Positions 34,634-43,442 of a stretch of 64,000 nucleotides of DNA are shown here, piece by piece (positions within the stretch are counted from its first letter, which is position 1; each line of letters begins with the position of its first letter). The notes under the pieces are model-generated. The model did no database searches, had not been told where the DNA came from, and was given only the letters and a program-made list of their open reading frames with translations. The DNA comes from Bacteroides sp. (lineage in GTDB: Bacteria > Bacteroidota > Bacteroidia > Bacteroidales > Bacteroidaceae). The stretch covers positions 124,001-188,000 of the forward strand of contig NZ_JAQVBV010000002.1 of the NCBI RefSeq assembly GCF_028690125.1, given 5' to 3'. Both the position numbers and the translations under genes were made by a program.

Positions 34634-34987
34634 ATGAAACCTTTATTTTTGCAATATCCAGCTTGTAGTACCTGCCAGAAAGCTAAGAAATGGCTGACGG
34701 AAAATAATATTGAGTATGTCAATCGGTTGATTGTGGAAGATAACCCCACAGTGGAAGAACTGAAAGAATGGATTCCGAAAAGTGGTTTACCTTTAAAAAA
34801 GTTTTTCAATACAAGCGGATTGGTGTATAAAGAATTGAAACTGAGCGAAAAACTCCCAAATATGAGTGAAGAGGAACAAATAGCCTTACTAGCTACTAAC
34901 GGAAAGTTGGTGAAACGTCCTCTGGTAGTCACAAACAGCTCTGTTCTAGTTGGTTTCAAACCCGAAGAGTGGACAAAATTAAAATAG
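34634..34987 (+). CDS. ArsC/Spx-family thioredoxin-fold protein
   Basis: 117 aa from the ATG at 34634 (MKPLFLQYPACSTCQKAKKW). It has the redox motif CSTC near residue 10 and the later VKRPLVVTNSSVLVGF, the ArsC/Spx R-P-x-V region. In the family, one branch reduces arsenate with glutaredoxin and the other (Spx/MgsR/YffB) is redox-sensing or uncharacterised. The CxxC form is more like the Spx/YffB branch. No arsenic-resistance genes are adjacent, so arsenate reductase is not the preferred name. Confidence 0.88.
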   Translation: MKPLFLQYPACSTCQKAKKWLTENNIEYVNRLIVEDNPTVEELKEWIPKSGLPLKKFFNTSGLVYKELKLSEKLPNMSEEEQIALLATNGKLVKRPLVVTNSSVLVGFKPEEWTKLK

Positions 34988-35033
34988 TTAAAAACTTATT
35001 TATACGAACGCTTGCAGATTCAAAAGTTTCTAC

Positions 35034-35041
35034 TACCTTTG
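35034..35041 (+). promoter_or_regulatory. -7 box TACCTTTG for tRNA-Trp
   Basis: Plus-strand TAnnTTTG match 11 bases before the mature 5' end. Confidence 0.6.
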
Positions 35042-35052
35042 CAGCCGCAAAT

Positions 35053-35125
35053 ACGGGAGTAGCTCAGTTGGTAGAGCACCGGTCTCCAAAACCGGGTGTC
35101 GGGAGTTCGAGCCTCTCCTCCCGTG
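35053..35125 (+). tRNA. tRNA-Trp (anticodon CCA)
   Basis: 73 bases. Acceptor ACGGGAG pairs with CTCCCGT; D arm GCTC-AGTTGGTA-GAGC; anticodon arm CCGGT-CTCCAAA-ACCGG with anticodon CCA; T arm GGGAG-TTCGAGC-CTCTC; discriminator G. CCA is not encoded. It has its own promoter box and terminator, so it is transcribed alone. In many bacteria tRNA-Trp precedes secE; that context is absent here. Confidence 0.95.
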
Positions 35126-35132
35126 CAAGGAT

Positions 35133-35165
35133 AAATGGCTGTAAATTATTAATTTACAGCCATTT
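35133..35165 (+). terminator. Terminator following tRNA-Trp
   Basis: AAATGGCTGTAAATT (35133-35147), loop ATT, AATTTACAGCCATTT (35151-35165), followed by TATTTTAG. A perfect 15-bp stem, usable in both directions for the convergent peptidase gene. Confidence 0.8.
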
Positions 35166-35205
35166 TATTTTAGAAGTGGAACAAAAGCAGGTATCCAGCG
35201 ACCGA

Positions 35206-35988
35206 TCATTTCAGATGCAATGCCATTGCATCATTGGCATAAAGCAGAGCATAAGCATAGGGAATACGTCCATACCCTTTATCCCCAAAAGATTCTCCGA
35301 ATGAATTTTTAAAAATGAGATACCCTCCACCAGGTGTTTTATCATCCATCTGATACCCGACAATCAGAATACTATGCCCGTCAAATACATTTTCACGTTC
35401 TACTACGGCCAGTTCACCATGCTCCCCAATAGCTTCACCTTGTTTAGGCCATTGAAAACCTATCGCTACCGGATGGTTAGCATCTAATTCTTTTTGCACT
35501 TGGAGTAACTGCTCTTTTGTAATGCCATTTTTAGGATTCCACTGTTTAATCCATATCTGTTTGCCTATTTTACGAGACATCGCATCTTTTTTCGCCGATT
35601 CAGAAGGCTCTACTTTTTCTGTGAAACGCGTAGCATAGGGCATATAATCGTCTGTACAGATTCCATATTTTGCCATTCCGTCTATCGCATAATTAAAGAA
35701 TGAGCCATCGGCATTTACTCCCTCTATTTGGTTGGCAGACCAGTTCAGATATTCTACCGACAACGGTGTACTATCGTTCAAAACATGGGCCCGTTCAAAT
35801 TCTATTAAACCGACAATGGTAAATATAGAACAAGTTCCCCTACTACCCTGATCTTTCACTGTTATTCCGTACTTTTCAAAAAGCGGACGCAAATCTTTTC
35901 CCTGTGCAAAAACATTTGAAAAGGAAAAAAACAATGCAACAACAATTAAAGCTAATGCTTTCTTTATACGTGTTATTTTAATAGTCAT
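35206..35988 (-). CDS. Secreted papain-like (C1 family) cysteine peptidase
   Basis: 260 aa from the ATG at 35988, which gives a clean signal peptide (MTIKITRIKKALALIVVALF to NVFA). Catalytic residues are visible in order: Gln/Cys in VKDQGSRGTCSIFT, His in FDGHSILIVGY and Asn in IFKNSFGESFG. It lacks an obvious long propeptide, unlike classical papains. It probably cleaves proteins in the periplasm or outside. The -7 box TACCTTTG (35993-36000) leaves only CCAA before the ATG; the longer frame upstream of it is discarded. Confidence 0.88.
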   Translation of the reverse strand: MTIKITRIKKALALIVVALFFSFSNVFAQGKDLRPLFEKYGITVKDQGSRGTCSIFTIVGLIEFERAHVLNDSTPLSVEYLNWSANQIEGVNADGSFFNYAIDGMAKYGICTDDYMPYATRFTEKVEPSESAKKDAMSRKIGKQIWIKQWNPKNGITKEQLLQVQKELDANHPVAIGFQWPKQGEAIGEHGELAVVERENVFDGHSILIVGYQMDDKTPGGGYLIFKNSFGESFGDKGYGRIPYAYALLYANDAMALHLK

Positions 35989-35992
35989 TTGG

Positions 35993-36000
35993 CAAAGGTA
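35993..36000 (-). promoter_or_regulatory. -7 box TACCTTTG, four bases before the peptidase start codon
   Basis: Minus-strand TACCTTTG then CCAA then ATG; a leaderless or near-leaderless message is predicted. Confidence 0.55.
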
Positions 36001-36412
36001 TAATTTTAAGAATATGAAAACAAAAAAAATCATAGTTTTTCACTAGGCTTCCATCAATTACATAATATCATTCACAACAACACTGAAGCAGCTTTATCCA
36101 ATTATTCGGCAACATTCCTCAAAGTACCGACTTAAATATTCAATTCCTCTTCTATAACAATGGCAACCTTATCTTATACTTTATTTCCGTTAATACGTTG
36201 ATGCAACGAAGAGGCTAATTTGTCAAAATATTGCTTTGCAAACTTCGAAAGTTATGTATCCGCAGGATAAAATTGACAGATTGCCTACTGTTTTTTATCT
36301 CCCTAAGTGACGGTATATTCTTGTAATAGTGACAGTATACCTATCAGATACCGTCACTATTTTAGTAGAAGAAAAAGAATCACCGACAAGAAATTCTACT
36401 TGATTAATAATT
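36001..36412. other. Gene-free region with GTGACxGTAT repeats
   Basis: About 410 bases without a supported gene. Near its right end AGTGACGGTAT (36306), AGTGACAGTAT (36328) and the inverse ATACCGTCACT (36348) form repeats; the second and third make a 13-bp stem with one mismatch and a 9-base loop. It could be the 3' end structure of the vWA gene, but the U-tract is poor. Nothing else is evident. Confidence 0.4.
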
Positions 36413-38290
36413 TCAATTAACCGGCTCTATCCCCTTAGTAGCTTCTGCCAAACGAACAAATTCTCTCCTGTACCCTTTTTCATCATTGTTTAAGCCTTGT
36501 TTCGCCAAATCAATCACCTGGTCATAAGTTGCATCACCTTTGAAATCAGAATTCCGTAGTAACTGTCCGAACATGGCAACAGCTGAAGCAAATTTGAAAT
36601 CGGAAGAAACGTTATTTCCTTTGGAATCAACAAAAGGAAGCTCTATCTTTTTACTAACATCTTTATCCGCAGATTTATAACGGAGTTTCACTGTTAGCAA
36701 TTCATCAGAACCTGTCGATTTCACCATTTTTTTCTCTTTCTTCTGATACTTCAAATCATCCACTTTTCCTAGATAATCATTCTTTACCCCCACTGGAATC
36801 ACCTCATATAAAGCAGTCACCGTATGTCCTGCTCCTATATCTCCTGCATCCTTCGCATCATTATTGAAATCTTCATCTTTCAACAAACGGCTCTCATAAC
36901 CGATCAGCCTATAGGTTTGTACCAGTGAAGGGTTAAATTCAACCTGAAGTTTCACATCTTTTGCAACAGTATGTAAAGTTCCTCCAAACTCACCCACCAA
37001 TACACGATTGGCTTCTTGCAAATTATCAATATAAGCATGATTTCCGTTTCCTTTTTCAGCTAGTGTTTGAATTTTGCTATCTTTATAATTACCCATTCCA
37101 TAACCTAAAACTGTCAGGAATACACCACTCTTACGTTCTTTTTCTATCAATCGCTCCAAATCTTCTTCCGAAGAAACACCTACATTAAAATCGCCGTCCG
37201 AGCAAAGGATAATTCTGTTATTTCCATTGGATATAAAATTCTTCTTAGCGATATTATAGGCCAATTGGATACCTGCACCTCCGGCAGTAGAACCTCTGGC
37301 AATTAGTTCATCTATTGCTTCACGAATCTTCTGTTTATCACTTCCGGATACTGATTCCATTTTTACATCCGCAACGCCGGCATAAGTCACAATTGCAACT
37401 TTATCTTTATCACGCAAGTTATTGACCAACATTTTAAGAGATGACTTCACCAAATCCAATCGTTCTGCTCCCCACATCGAGCCGGAAACATCAATCAAAA
37501 AGACCAAATTAGATGCAGGTAAATTATCTGTTAGAATCTCTTTCGCTTTCAATCCGATTCGAACCAGACGGTGAGTTGTATTCCAAGGACAGTCACCAGC
37601 TTCTATTGTTATCTTCACCGGATCGTTCCCTGTTGGCTTCGGATATTCATAAGTGAAGTAATTCACTAATTCTTCTGTACGAACAGCATCTGCGGGTGGA
37701 AGTTCACCCCTATTAATAAAACGGCGCATATTACTATAAGAGGCAGCATCCACATCAATGGAGAAAGTAGACAGTGGTGCATCCGAAACTTCTTTGTAAC
37801 CATTTTCATTGATAGATTTATATTCTTCGCTTGTCATTCCTATTATTCCTTGAACATTCCCTGCCAAAGCATTGGAAATAGACGTTTGTCTCAGGTCCTC
37901 TACTCTTACTGATGTTAAAGCGCCTGTAATAGTCATCTTCTTTTGTGCACCTACTCCAGACACTACGACTTCTTCCATTGCATCTTTAGCACATTCATGC
38001 ATTACCACATTTATTTTCTCAGACTTAACAATCACCTCCACCGTCTCATAACCTATATAAGAGAAACATAAAACTTCACCTTTATATACTTTAATAGAGT
38101 AAGTTCCATTGATATTTGTAATAATCCCGCCCGTTTTTCCCTTAACGGTTATATTACAACCTATCAACGGATTATTCTTGTTATCTACAACAGTACCGGT
38201 TACTTTTATAAGTTGGGCATTTGCCTGTCCCAAAGAAATAACTGCCATTAGCAGTATAAGCATGATTGCTCTGAATTGATTTGTTTTCAT
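36413..38290 (-). CDS. vWA protein with CarboxypepD_reg-like and plug-like N-terminus (YfbK type)
   Basis: 625 aa. Signal peptide (to about residue 25), a CarboxypepD_reg-like domain (KVTGTVVDNKNNPLIGCNI, FSYIGYETVEVIV), then a segment EEVVVSGVGAQKKMTITGAL of the kind seen at the start of SusC plugs, then a vWA domain (about 260-425) with the MIDAS DVSGSMWG, and a C-terminal DUF3520-like region. vWA domains bind protein ligands through a metal. The plug-like segment recurs twice in the anti-sigma-like protein at 39012-40556, so these divergent genes probably form one signalling unit (inference). Confidence 0.88.
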   Translation of the reverse strand: MKTNQFRAIMLILLMAVISLGQANAQLIKVTGTVVDNKNNPLIGCNITVKGKTGGIITNINGTYSIKVYKGEVLCFSYIGYETVEVIVKSEKINVVMHECAKDAMEEVVVSGVGAQKKMTITGALTSVRVEDLRQTSISNALAGNVQGIIGMTSEEYKSINENGYKEVSDAPLSTFSIDVDAASYSNMRRFINRGELPPADAVRTEELVNYFTYEYPKPTGNDPVKITIEAGDCPWNTTHRLVRIGLKAKEILTDNLPASNLVFLIDVSGSMWGAERLDLVKSSLKMLVNNLRDKDKVAIVTYAGVADVKMESVSGSDKQKIREAIDELIARGSTAGGAGIQLAYNIAKKNFISNGNNRIILCSDGDFNVGVSSEEDLERLIEKERKSGVFLTVLGYGMGNYKDSKIQTLAEKGNGNHAYIDNLQEANRVLVGEFGGTLHTVAKDVKLQVEFNPSLVQTYRLIGYESRLLKDEDFNNDAKDAGDIGAGHTVTALYEVIPVGVKNDYLGKVDDLKYQKKEKKMVKSTGSDELLTVKLRYKSADKDVSKKIELPFVDSKGNNVSSDFKFASAVAMFGQLLRNSDFKGDATYDQVIDLAKQGLNNDEKGYRREFVRLAEATKGIEPVN

Positions 38291-38420
38291 AACTACAAGT
38301 ATTTAATGTCATTATTAATCCACTTTTACTATAGAGATGCAGTAAGCACACAAATTCCATAAGCTGATTAAAGTTTTTTTTATTTTTCTTCTCTTCGTTG
38401 TTATTTATCATTTCAATTTC

Positions 38421-38428
38421 TATCTTTG
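38421..38428 (+). promoter_or_regulatory. -7 box TATCTTTG for the sigma/anti-sigma operon
   Basis: Plus-strand TAnnTTTG match. Because it lies downstream of the TTG at 38398, that codon is an unlikely start for the sigma factor. Confidence 0.5.
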
Positions 38429-38448
38429 ACAACAAAAATAAAATCCTG

Positions 38449-39015
38449 ATATTTAGAAAAGACATATCGAAGCTATCGGACGAAGAACTACTAACATCCT
38501 ATACCAAGTCCGGGAACACAGAATATTTCGGTGAATTATACAACCGTTATATACCGCTAGTTTATGGTCTCTCTCTAAAATATCTACGAGATGAAGACAA
38601 TGCACAAGAAGCAGTCATGCAACTATTTGAGGATCTAATTCCCAAAATAAGCAATTACGATATAAAAGCATTTAGACCATGGCTTTATAGAGTAGCTAAA
38701 AACCACTGCCTGCAACTATTACGAAAGGGGAACAAAGAAATTCCACTAGATTATACCATTAATATTATGGAATCTGACGAATTTCTGCATCTTTTAAGTG
38801 AAGAGGATCATCCGGAAGAGCAACTCAAAGCTTTGCACAATTGCCTGGAAAAGTTGCCCGATGAACAACGAACCAGCATTACCCGTTTCTTTTTGGAAGA
38901 AATGTCCTATGCCGACATTGCCGAACAAACCGGACTGACTCTGAGCAATGTGAAAAGCTATATCCAAAACGGAAAGCGAAATTTGAAAATCTGTATAAAG
39001 AAACAAGCCCTATGA
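38449..39015 (+). CDS. ECF RNA polymerase sigma factor, start codon unclear
   Basis: About 188 aa. Sigma-70 region 2 (EYFGELYNRYIPLVYGLSLK, DAQE-like NAQEAVMQLFEDL, FRPWLYRVAKNHCLQ) and region 4 (LEKLPDEQRTSITRFFLEEM and SYADIAEQTGLTLSNVKSYI) are clear. No ATG, GTG or TTG lies in frame between the -7 box and the conserved domain; the codon ATA at 38449, before TTTAGAAAA, sits where an ATG would be expected, and CTG at 38446 is another option. The frame is open back to a TTG at 38398. The stop overlaps the next ATG (ATGA). It directs transcription of an unknown regulon. Confidence 0.85.
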   Translation: MFRKDISKLSDEELLTSYTKSGNTEYFGELYNRYIPLVYGLSLKYLRDEDNAQEAVMQLFEDLIPKISNYDIKAFRPWLYRVAKNHCLQLLRKGNKEIPLDYTINIMESDEFLHLLSEEDHPEEQLKALHNCLEKLPDEQRTSITRFFLEEMSYADIAEQTGLTLSNVKSYIQNGKRNLKICIKKQAL

Positions 39016-40556
39016 AATTATTGGATTACATACGAGGATTACGCAAAGGAAAAGAAGCGCATCGACTGGAAAAAGAGTCGATGAAAGACCCTTTTCTTGC
39101 TGATGCCATGGATGGATACCAGCAAGTAGAGGGGAAACATGAAGAACGGATTAAGGAACTACAGACTCTTATAACGGCTCGTTCTACAAAGAAAAGAAAT
39201 TCGTATGCCATCACTTGGAGTATTGCCGCTTGTCTGATTATCGGGGTCGGTATTAGCAGTTATTTCTTATTCTTAAAAAGTAATATGCCGGAAGATACAT
39301 TTATAGCCAAAGAAACCATCCATACTACGGCAGCAGTTCCTGAAGTTCCAATGGGCCCGGAAACTCCGGGAGAGAAAGTAACTCATTCCCCATCCGCTAC
39401 AAAAACAAAGCAGGACTCAAATCTTGTGGCTATCTCAGATAAAGCGACTAAAGAAAATAGATTTGTTAAATCAAAAGTCACTTCAACCCCCAAAAAGGTT
39501 TCTACTGAGATTACTGGTCCTATAGAAGAAGAAATTATAGAATCCACAATAGATACTACTCTTATCCAAAGTAATGAGAAAGATATAAAAAAGATTGAAC
39601 TAACTGCCAATGCCAAAAATGTTATTAATGGAATGGTGACCGATGACAAAGGTCAGCCTCTTATTGGTGTCAATATAACTTATTGGGGAAAAAGAGTAGT
39701 GCCCGATGATAAAGATCAGTCTCCTTTAGTTGGCTCCATAAATACTTATGAGAAAAAAAAATACGGAACAATAACAGATATTTACGGAAGGTTCTCAATT
39801 CCCAAAGAACAATTCTTCGGTAAATTAGAAGCAAATTACATTGGATATGATCCTGTCAGTATCATTGTTAAAGATTCTATTCGACCATTATTTATTGCAA
39901 TGAAAGAAAGTCCCCAATCAACATTGGACCAAGTAGTAATAGCTGGAGCCGGTGAACAAAAGAAGATGAGACTTACAGGTGCTGTAACGACTGTAAAAGT
40001 AGAAGATCTCAAAAAAACACCTCCCACCAATGCCTTGGCAGGGGCTATATCAAAAGAAGCCTTGGAAAATCTGCTAAAATCTAATTCAGATTCTGCAAAG
40101 GTTGAAAGTCCCCAATCAACATTGGACCAAGTAGTAATAGCCGGAGCCGGTGAACAAAAGAAGATGAGACTTACAGGTGCTGTAACGACTGTAAAAGTGG
40201 AAAATCTCAAACAGCCATCTTCCCCCAATACTTTGGCGGGAATTATACCAGGAATCATCACAAAAAGCTCGAAACAAGCCTCAAAGCAGATAATGCCCAA
40301 GCCTGTAACCGGAATGAAGCAGTATCAAAAATACCTGAAAAAGAATTTGATTCAGCCTACGGATAAAACTTGTAGCGAAAGTAAAGGGATTGTCATAGTA
40401 ACCTTCTTTGTTAATGAAAAAGGTCGTCCCTTCCAAATTAAAATTAAGAAGGGACTTTGCGAATCCACTGATAAAGAAGCCATACGCCTGATTCAAGAAG
40501 GTCCGGATTGGACTCACGGAAATAAGCCCGTAGAGATTAAAGTAAAATTTAAATAA
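39012..40556 (+). CDS. Anti-sigma-like membrane protein with CarboxypepD, duplicated plug-like and TonB-C domains
   Basis: 514 aa. Residues 1-70 are a cytoplasmic anti-sigma-like segment (EKESMKDPFLADAMDGYQ), then one membrane helix (about 66-90, SIAACLIIGVGISSYFLFL), a CarboxypepD_reg-like domain (VINGMVTDDKGQPLIGVNI), two near-identical plug-like copies (STLDQVVIAGAGEQKKMRL, separated by 66 residues) and a TonB C-terminal-like domain (KGIVIVTFFVNEKGRPFQIK). Translationally coupled to the sigma factor. It probably holds the sigma factor at the membrane and senses a periplasmic partner, perhaps the divergent vWA protein (inference). Confidence 0.85.
   Translation: MKLLDYIRGLRKGKEAHRLEKESMKDPFLADAMDGYQQVEGKHEERIKELQTLITARSTKKRNSYAITWSIAACLIIGVGISSYFLFLKSNMPEDTFIAKETIHTTAAVPEVPMGPETPGEKVTHSPSATKTKQDSNLVAISDKATKENRFVKSKVTSTPKKVSTEITGPIEEEIIESTIDTTLIQSNEKDIKKIELTANAKNVINGMVTDDKGQPLIGVNITYWGKRVVPDDKDQSPLVGSINTYEKKKYGTITDIYGRFSIPKEQFFGKLEANYIGYDPVSIIVKDSIRPLFIAMKESPQSTLDQVVIAGAGEQKKMRLTGAVTTVKVEDLKKTPPTNALAGAISKEALENLLKSNSDSAKVESPQSTLDQVVIAGAGEQKKMRLTGAVTTVKVENLKQPSSPNTLAGIIPGIITKSSKQASKQIMPKPVTGMKQYQKYLKKNLIQPTDKTCSESKGIVIVTFFVNEKGRPFQIKIKKGLCESTDKEAIRLIQEGPDWTHGNKPVEIKVKFK
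39906..40211 (+). repeat. 108-bp direct repeat inside the anti-sigma-like gene
   Basis: Copies at 39906-40013 and 40104-40211, spaced 198 bases (66 codons), with three visible mismatches. The near identity points to a recent in-frame duplication. Confidence 0.88.
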
Positions 40557-40568
40557 CCGGGAATTCCA

Positions 40569-41753
40569 TTATCTCCCGGTTCCAATCCAAGTACCTTTAC
40601 GCCACAAATACTCTAATGGTCCTTGTTTATGACGTGCAAGCCACCAACGGCTAAATATAAGTTGAATGGCAAAGATACATAATGCGATCAGCAGACTTCC
40701 TGTTGCACCCGCATACTTATACATAGACAATCCAAATCCATAATAGATACAAACACCCATAATAGATTGGAAGATATAGTTTGTCAAGCTCATACGACCG
40801 TAAGGAATGAGCAAACTTTGCCAACTATATCCTTTTTCTTTCTTAAACCAAAGTAACGTAAAGATAGAAACAAGAATAATCATAAAAGTAAAATTAACAT
40901 AAGATGGTACAGCTATTTTATAAGGAACCAGTACAGAAGGATTTGTTATGAGATCAGGTATAAAAGTTCTCAGGCAATACAAAGGAATAAAAGCAATAGC
41001 ACCATATTTCAGCATCTTTTTCCAAAAGCACAAAGATTCTTCACTCTTGATAAAATATTTCCGGCGTCCCAGCAACATTCCAAACATAAATAAAGCGGCA
41101 GTCTGGAATAAACGGCCATTTTCAACCTGCCATATATTACTGTATAATTGCCCGTCAGAAATATTAGAACGAAGTACTTCCAGAAAACTGCCATTTGCTG
41201 TTACCACCTGTGCACGTTCAGCATAAGGGATAAAGTGACCTGTCACAGCTACATAATTGGGATCTATCAACGCATAAATAGCCCGTCCCCATTCATAAGG
41301 TTGCAAGAGCAATATAACAGCAATCCAGAAAACCGTTTTGTCTTTCAGCTTACATACCGGAATCAGGGCAAAACCAACTACCGCATATAGCAAAAGTATA
41401 TCACCATTATAAAACAAAGCATGTAACTGCGCAAATAAGAACAGCAAACACAACCTCCACGCAAAACGTCCACGGAAATCAGTACCCCGTTTTTCCGCAT
41501 TATGTAACTGGATATAAAAACTAAATCCGAACAATAAAGAGAAAGTAGCATACGCTTTTCCTGCAAATAAGAAAAACAACGTATCCCACATATACTTATC
41601 AATTGTCTGTAACCACACCGGTACTGCAAATTCCAGGGGCAGAAACAAATTATAATGTTCCAGATTGTGTAACAAGACAATAGCTAGAAGAGCAAACCCA
41701 CGCAGAGCATCTACTACTCCAAGCCGTTCAGTAGTTTTAAGTGTTTGATTCAT
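40569..41753 (-). CDS. DUF418 family membrane protein (YeiB type)
   Basis: 394 aa with about 10 membrane segments. The N-terminal RLGVVDALRGFALLAIVLLHN matches the acyltransferase_3/DUF418 start, and YGRMSLTNYIFQSIMGVCIY is the DUF418 core. Family function is undetermined; a role in membrane transport or acyl transfer has been proposed. It is convergent with the anti-sigma-like gene across a short ACCGGGA/TCCCGGT hairpin (40556-40580). Confidence 0.88.
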   Translation of the reverse strand: MNQTLKTTERLGVVDALRGFALLAIVLLHNLEHYNLFLPLEFAVPVWLQTIDKYMWDTLFFLFAGKAYATFSLLFGFSFYIQLHNAEKRGTDFRGRFAWRLCLLFLFAQLHALFYNGDILLLYAVVGFALIPVCKLKDKTVFWIAVILLLQPYEWGRAIYALIDPNYVAVTGHFIPYAERAQVVTANGSFLEVLRSNISDGQLYSNIWQVENGRLFQTAALFMFGMLLGRRKYFIKSEESLCFWKKMLKYGAIAFIPLYCLRTFIPDLITNPSVLVPYKIAVPSYVNFTFMIILVSIFTLLWFKKEKGYSWQSLLIPYGRMSLTNYIFQSIMGVCIYYGFGLSMYKYAGATGSLLIALCIFAIQLIFSRWWLARHKQGPLEYLWRKGTWIGTGR

Positions 41754-41952
41754 AATATATATTTATTCAAGATTACTTAATAACGGGGTAAAAATAATAG
41801 AAATATCTGAAATACTAAAATTTATAAACATTAAAAGAAGGCTTTCCATAAGCAAAACCAGACTACCTTCATTATATTTAGCCTTCCCTTCTCCACACTC
41901 TAAATCTGTAAGGAACCGGAATCTTGTTCTTTCCGTTCCATTCATGAGTTCA

Positions 41953-42825
41953 CTAAATCAGTTCGTAGCTAGCCATCTGTATTGGCATATCCAGATTGTG
42001 CAAAACCTTCTCTAGTAAAATTCCTTCCCTATTATCATACTCATAACCAAAAGTAGCCCGAATGCCTTGCAAAATAAATTGTGTTGCACGGTCCAAGGCC
42101 ATCGGAAGACTGTCTCCTTGCATCAAAGAACCCGTTATAACACTCGTAAAGGTATCTCCAGTGCCGGGATAGTGAGCCGGCAAATAAGGGCAGGTCACTT
42201 TCCAATAACGATTTCCATTCCTGTTATATGCATATACAGAAGTTCTATGTTCATCCTCATTCACAGGAACACTGGTTATGATAACCACCTCGGGTCCTTT
42301 ATCAGACAGAAGACGAAGATATTCTTTCAATTCTTCATCGGTATTGTACGCTTTATAAGGTTTATCCAATAAATAGAAAAGTTCCGTCAGGTTGGGAGTA
42401 ATCACATCCGCTTTTGTTATCAGGTGACGCATCTCTTTCACCATCTTCCCGTCAAAGTTGGTATACAGGCGACCATTATCGCCCAATACCGGGTCTGCAA
42501 CAACCAAACTATCCGGTCTCCTGAAATCATTAATGAAATCGGAAACGATTTGAATCTGTCTGGGTGACCCTAAATAACCAGTATAGATGGCATCAAATTG
42601 TACTTCCAGTTTCTTCCATTCGGCAATAATTTTCGGCATTTCATCGGTCAGATCCAGAAAGGAAAAACCGGGATACTGTGTATGGTTAGACAATACCGCG
42701 GTAGGAAGCGGACAGACTTGAAAGCCCATTGAAGATAGAATGGGAATAACGACTGTTAATGAAACTCGTCCCATCCCCGAAAGGTCATGAACGGCAGCTA
42801 TTTTCTTTACTTTATTTGCGTACAT
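41953..42825 (-). CDS. pdxY: Pyridoxamine/pyridoxal kinase (PdxY-like)
   Basis: 290 aa of the ribokinase-like vitamin kinase family. IAAVHDLSGMGRVSLTVVIP, VVADPVLGDNGRLY and LPAHYPGTGDTFTSVITG (anion hole with the catalytic Asp) are the family motifs. It phosphorylates pyridoxal/pyridoxamine with ATP to supply PLP. The gene follows lutC by 17 bases, so it is probably the last gene of the lut operon; the reason for coupling PLP salvage to lactate use is not obvious. Confidence 0.9.
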   Translation of the reverse strand: MYANKVKKIAAVHDLSGMGRVSLTVVIPILSSMGFQVCPLPTAVLSNHTQYPGFSFLDLTDEMPKIIAEWKKLEVQFDAIYTGYLGSPRQIQIVSDFINDFRRPDSLVVADPVLGDNGRLYTNFDGKMVKEMRHLITKADVITPNLTELFYLLDKPYKAYNTDEELKEYLRLLSDKGPEVVIITSVPVNEDEHRTSVYAYNRNGNRYWKVTCPYLPAHYPGTGDTFTSVITGSLMQGDSLPMALDRATQFILQGIRATFGYEYDNREGILLEKVLHNLDMPIQMASYELI

Positions 42826-42842
42826 TATACTTATTTGCTAAT

Positions 42843-43442
42843 TCATGTCAAAATAACTAATAATTCCCGCGCTCCATGAGCTCCCATTACCAGAGCCTGC
42901 TCAATGTCAGCCGTTTTCGACGGACCGGAAATAAATGTCCCGAACTGATACTCTTGCCCAACCAACTCCTGATAAGCATCAAACATTGTATTTACAATCT
43001 TATTCCGGTCAAGCAAAATAACCAATCTTTCAGAAATAAAATAAATGGCTTTATATTTTACCTTTTGTGGAATCCAGATGGCTCCATTTTCTGCAACTCC
43101 TATCTCTCCGGCAATCACAGCCACCTCGGTCCCATCCAACTCTTTCGGATCATCCAGGTTGTCGGGGTTGAAAGTTGCACAAGATACTTCCGGCAATACG
43201 GAAGCAATACGTGTTGCATCCGGATAAGTACGACGAATTACTTGATTTACATCCTCTCCTTCCCCTAATACAATAGCTGTACCTCCAACAGCACGACTAA
43301 TTGCACAGAACTGTTCAATCATATCAGGATAAGTCAGCCGTTTCATATCTTCAATATCCGGCTTCTCATAACGAACCTTCGTATTTTTGCGAATACTGGC
43401 TAATATTTCTTCTCTGCTACTCATAGCTATTTCTTCTTTCAT
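42843..43442 (-). CDS. lutC: LutC/YkgG lactate-utilisation LUD protein
   Basis: 199 aa with the LUD domain (VAENGAIWIPQKVKYKAIYF, LSERLVILL-type strand and TFISGPSKTADIEQALVMGA). Together with LutA and LutB it oxidises L-lactate to pyruvate in the cytoplasm. The ATG overlaps the LutB stop (ATGA). A second ATG six codons on (MSSREEILASI) matches the family's usual start, so the first six residues are uncertain. Confidence 0.93.
   Translation of the reverse strand: MKEEIAMSSREEILASIRKNTKVRYEKPDIEDMKRLTYPDMIEQFCAISRAVGGTAIVLGEGEDVNQVIRRTYPDATRIASVLPEVSCATFNPDNLDDPKELDGTEVAVIAGEIGVAENGAIWIPQKVKYKAIYFISERLVILLDRNKIVNTMFDAYQELVGQEYQFGTFISGPSKTADIEQALVMGAHGARELLVILT

Noticed and set aside
34634..34987. 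Arsenate reductase
   Set aside because: The family covers Spx/YffB-type proteins as well; no arsenic genes are adjacent, so the specific name is not supported.
35053..35125. tRNA-Trp as an integration site
   Set aside because: No direct repeat of the tRNA 3' end and no integrase were found in the window.
34969..35304. Plus-strand frame running through tRNA-Trp
   Set aside because: It crosses the tRNA, its terminator and the convergent peptidase gene.
40556..40580. Strong bidirectional terminator between the anti-sigma and DUF418 genes
   Set aside because: The 7-bp ACCGGGA/TCCCGGT stem has an 11-base loop and no T-tract; noted only in passing.
41763..41945. 60-aa minus-strand frame between DUF418 and pdxY
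   Set aside because: No ribosome-binding site, no family pattern and an unlikely composition; treated as chance.
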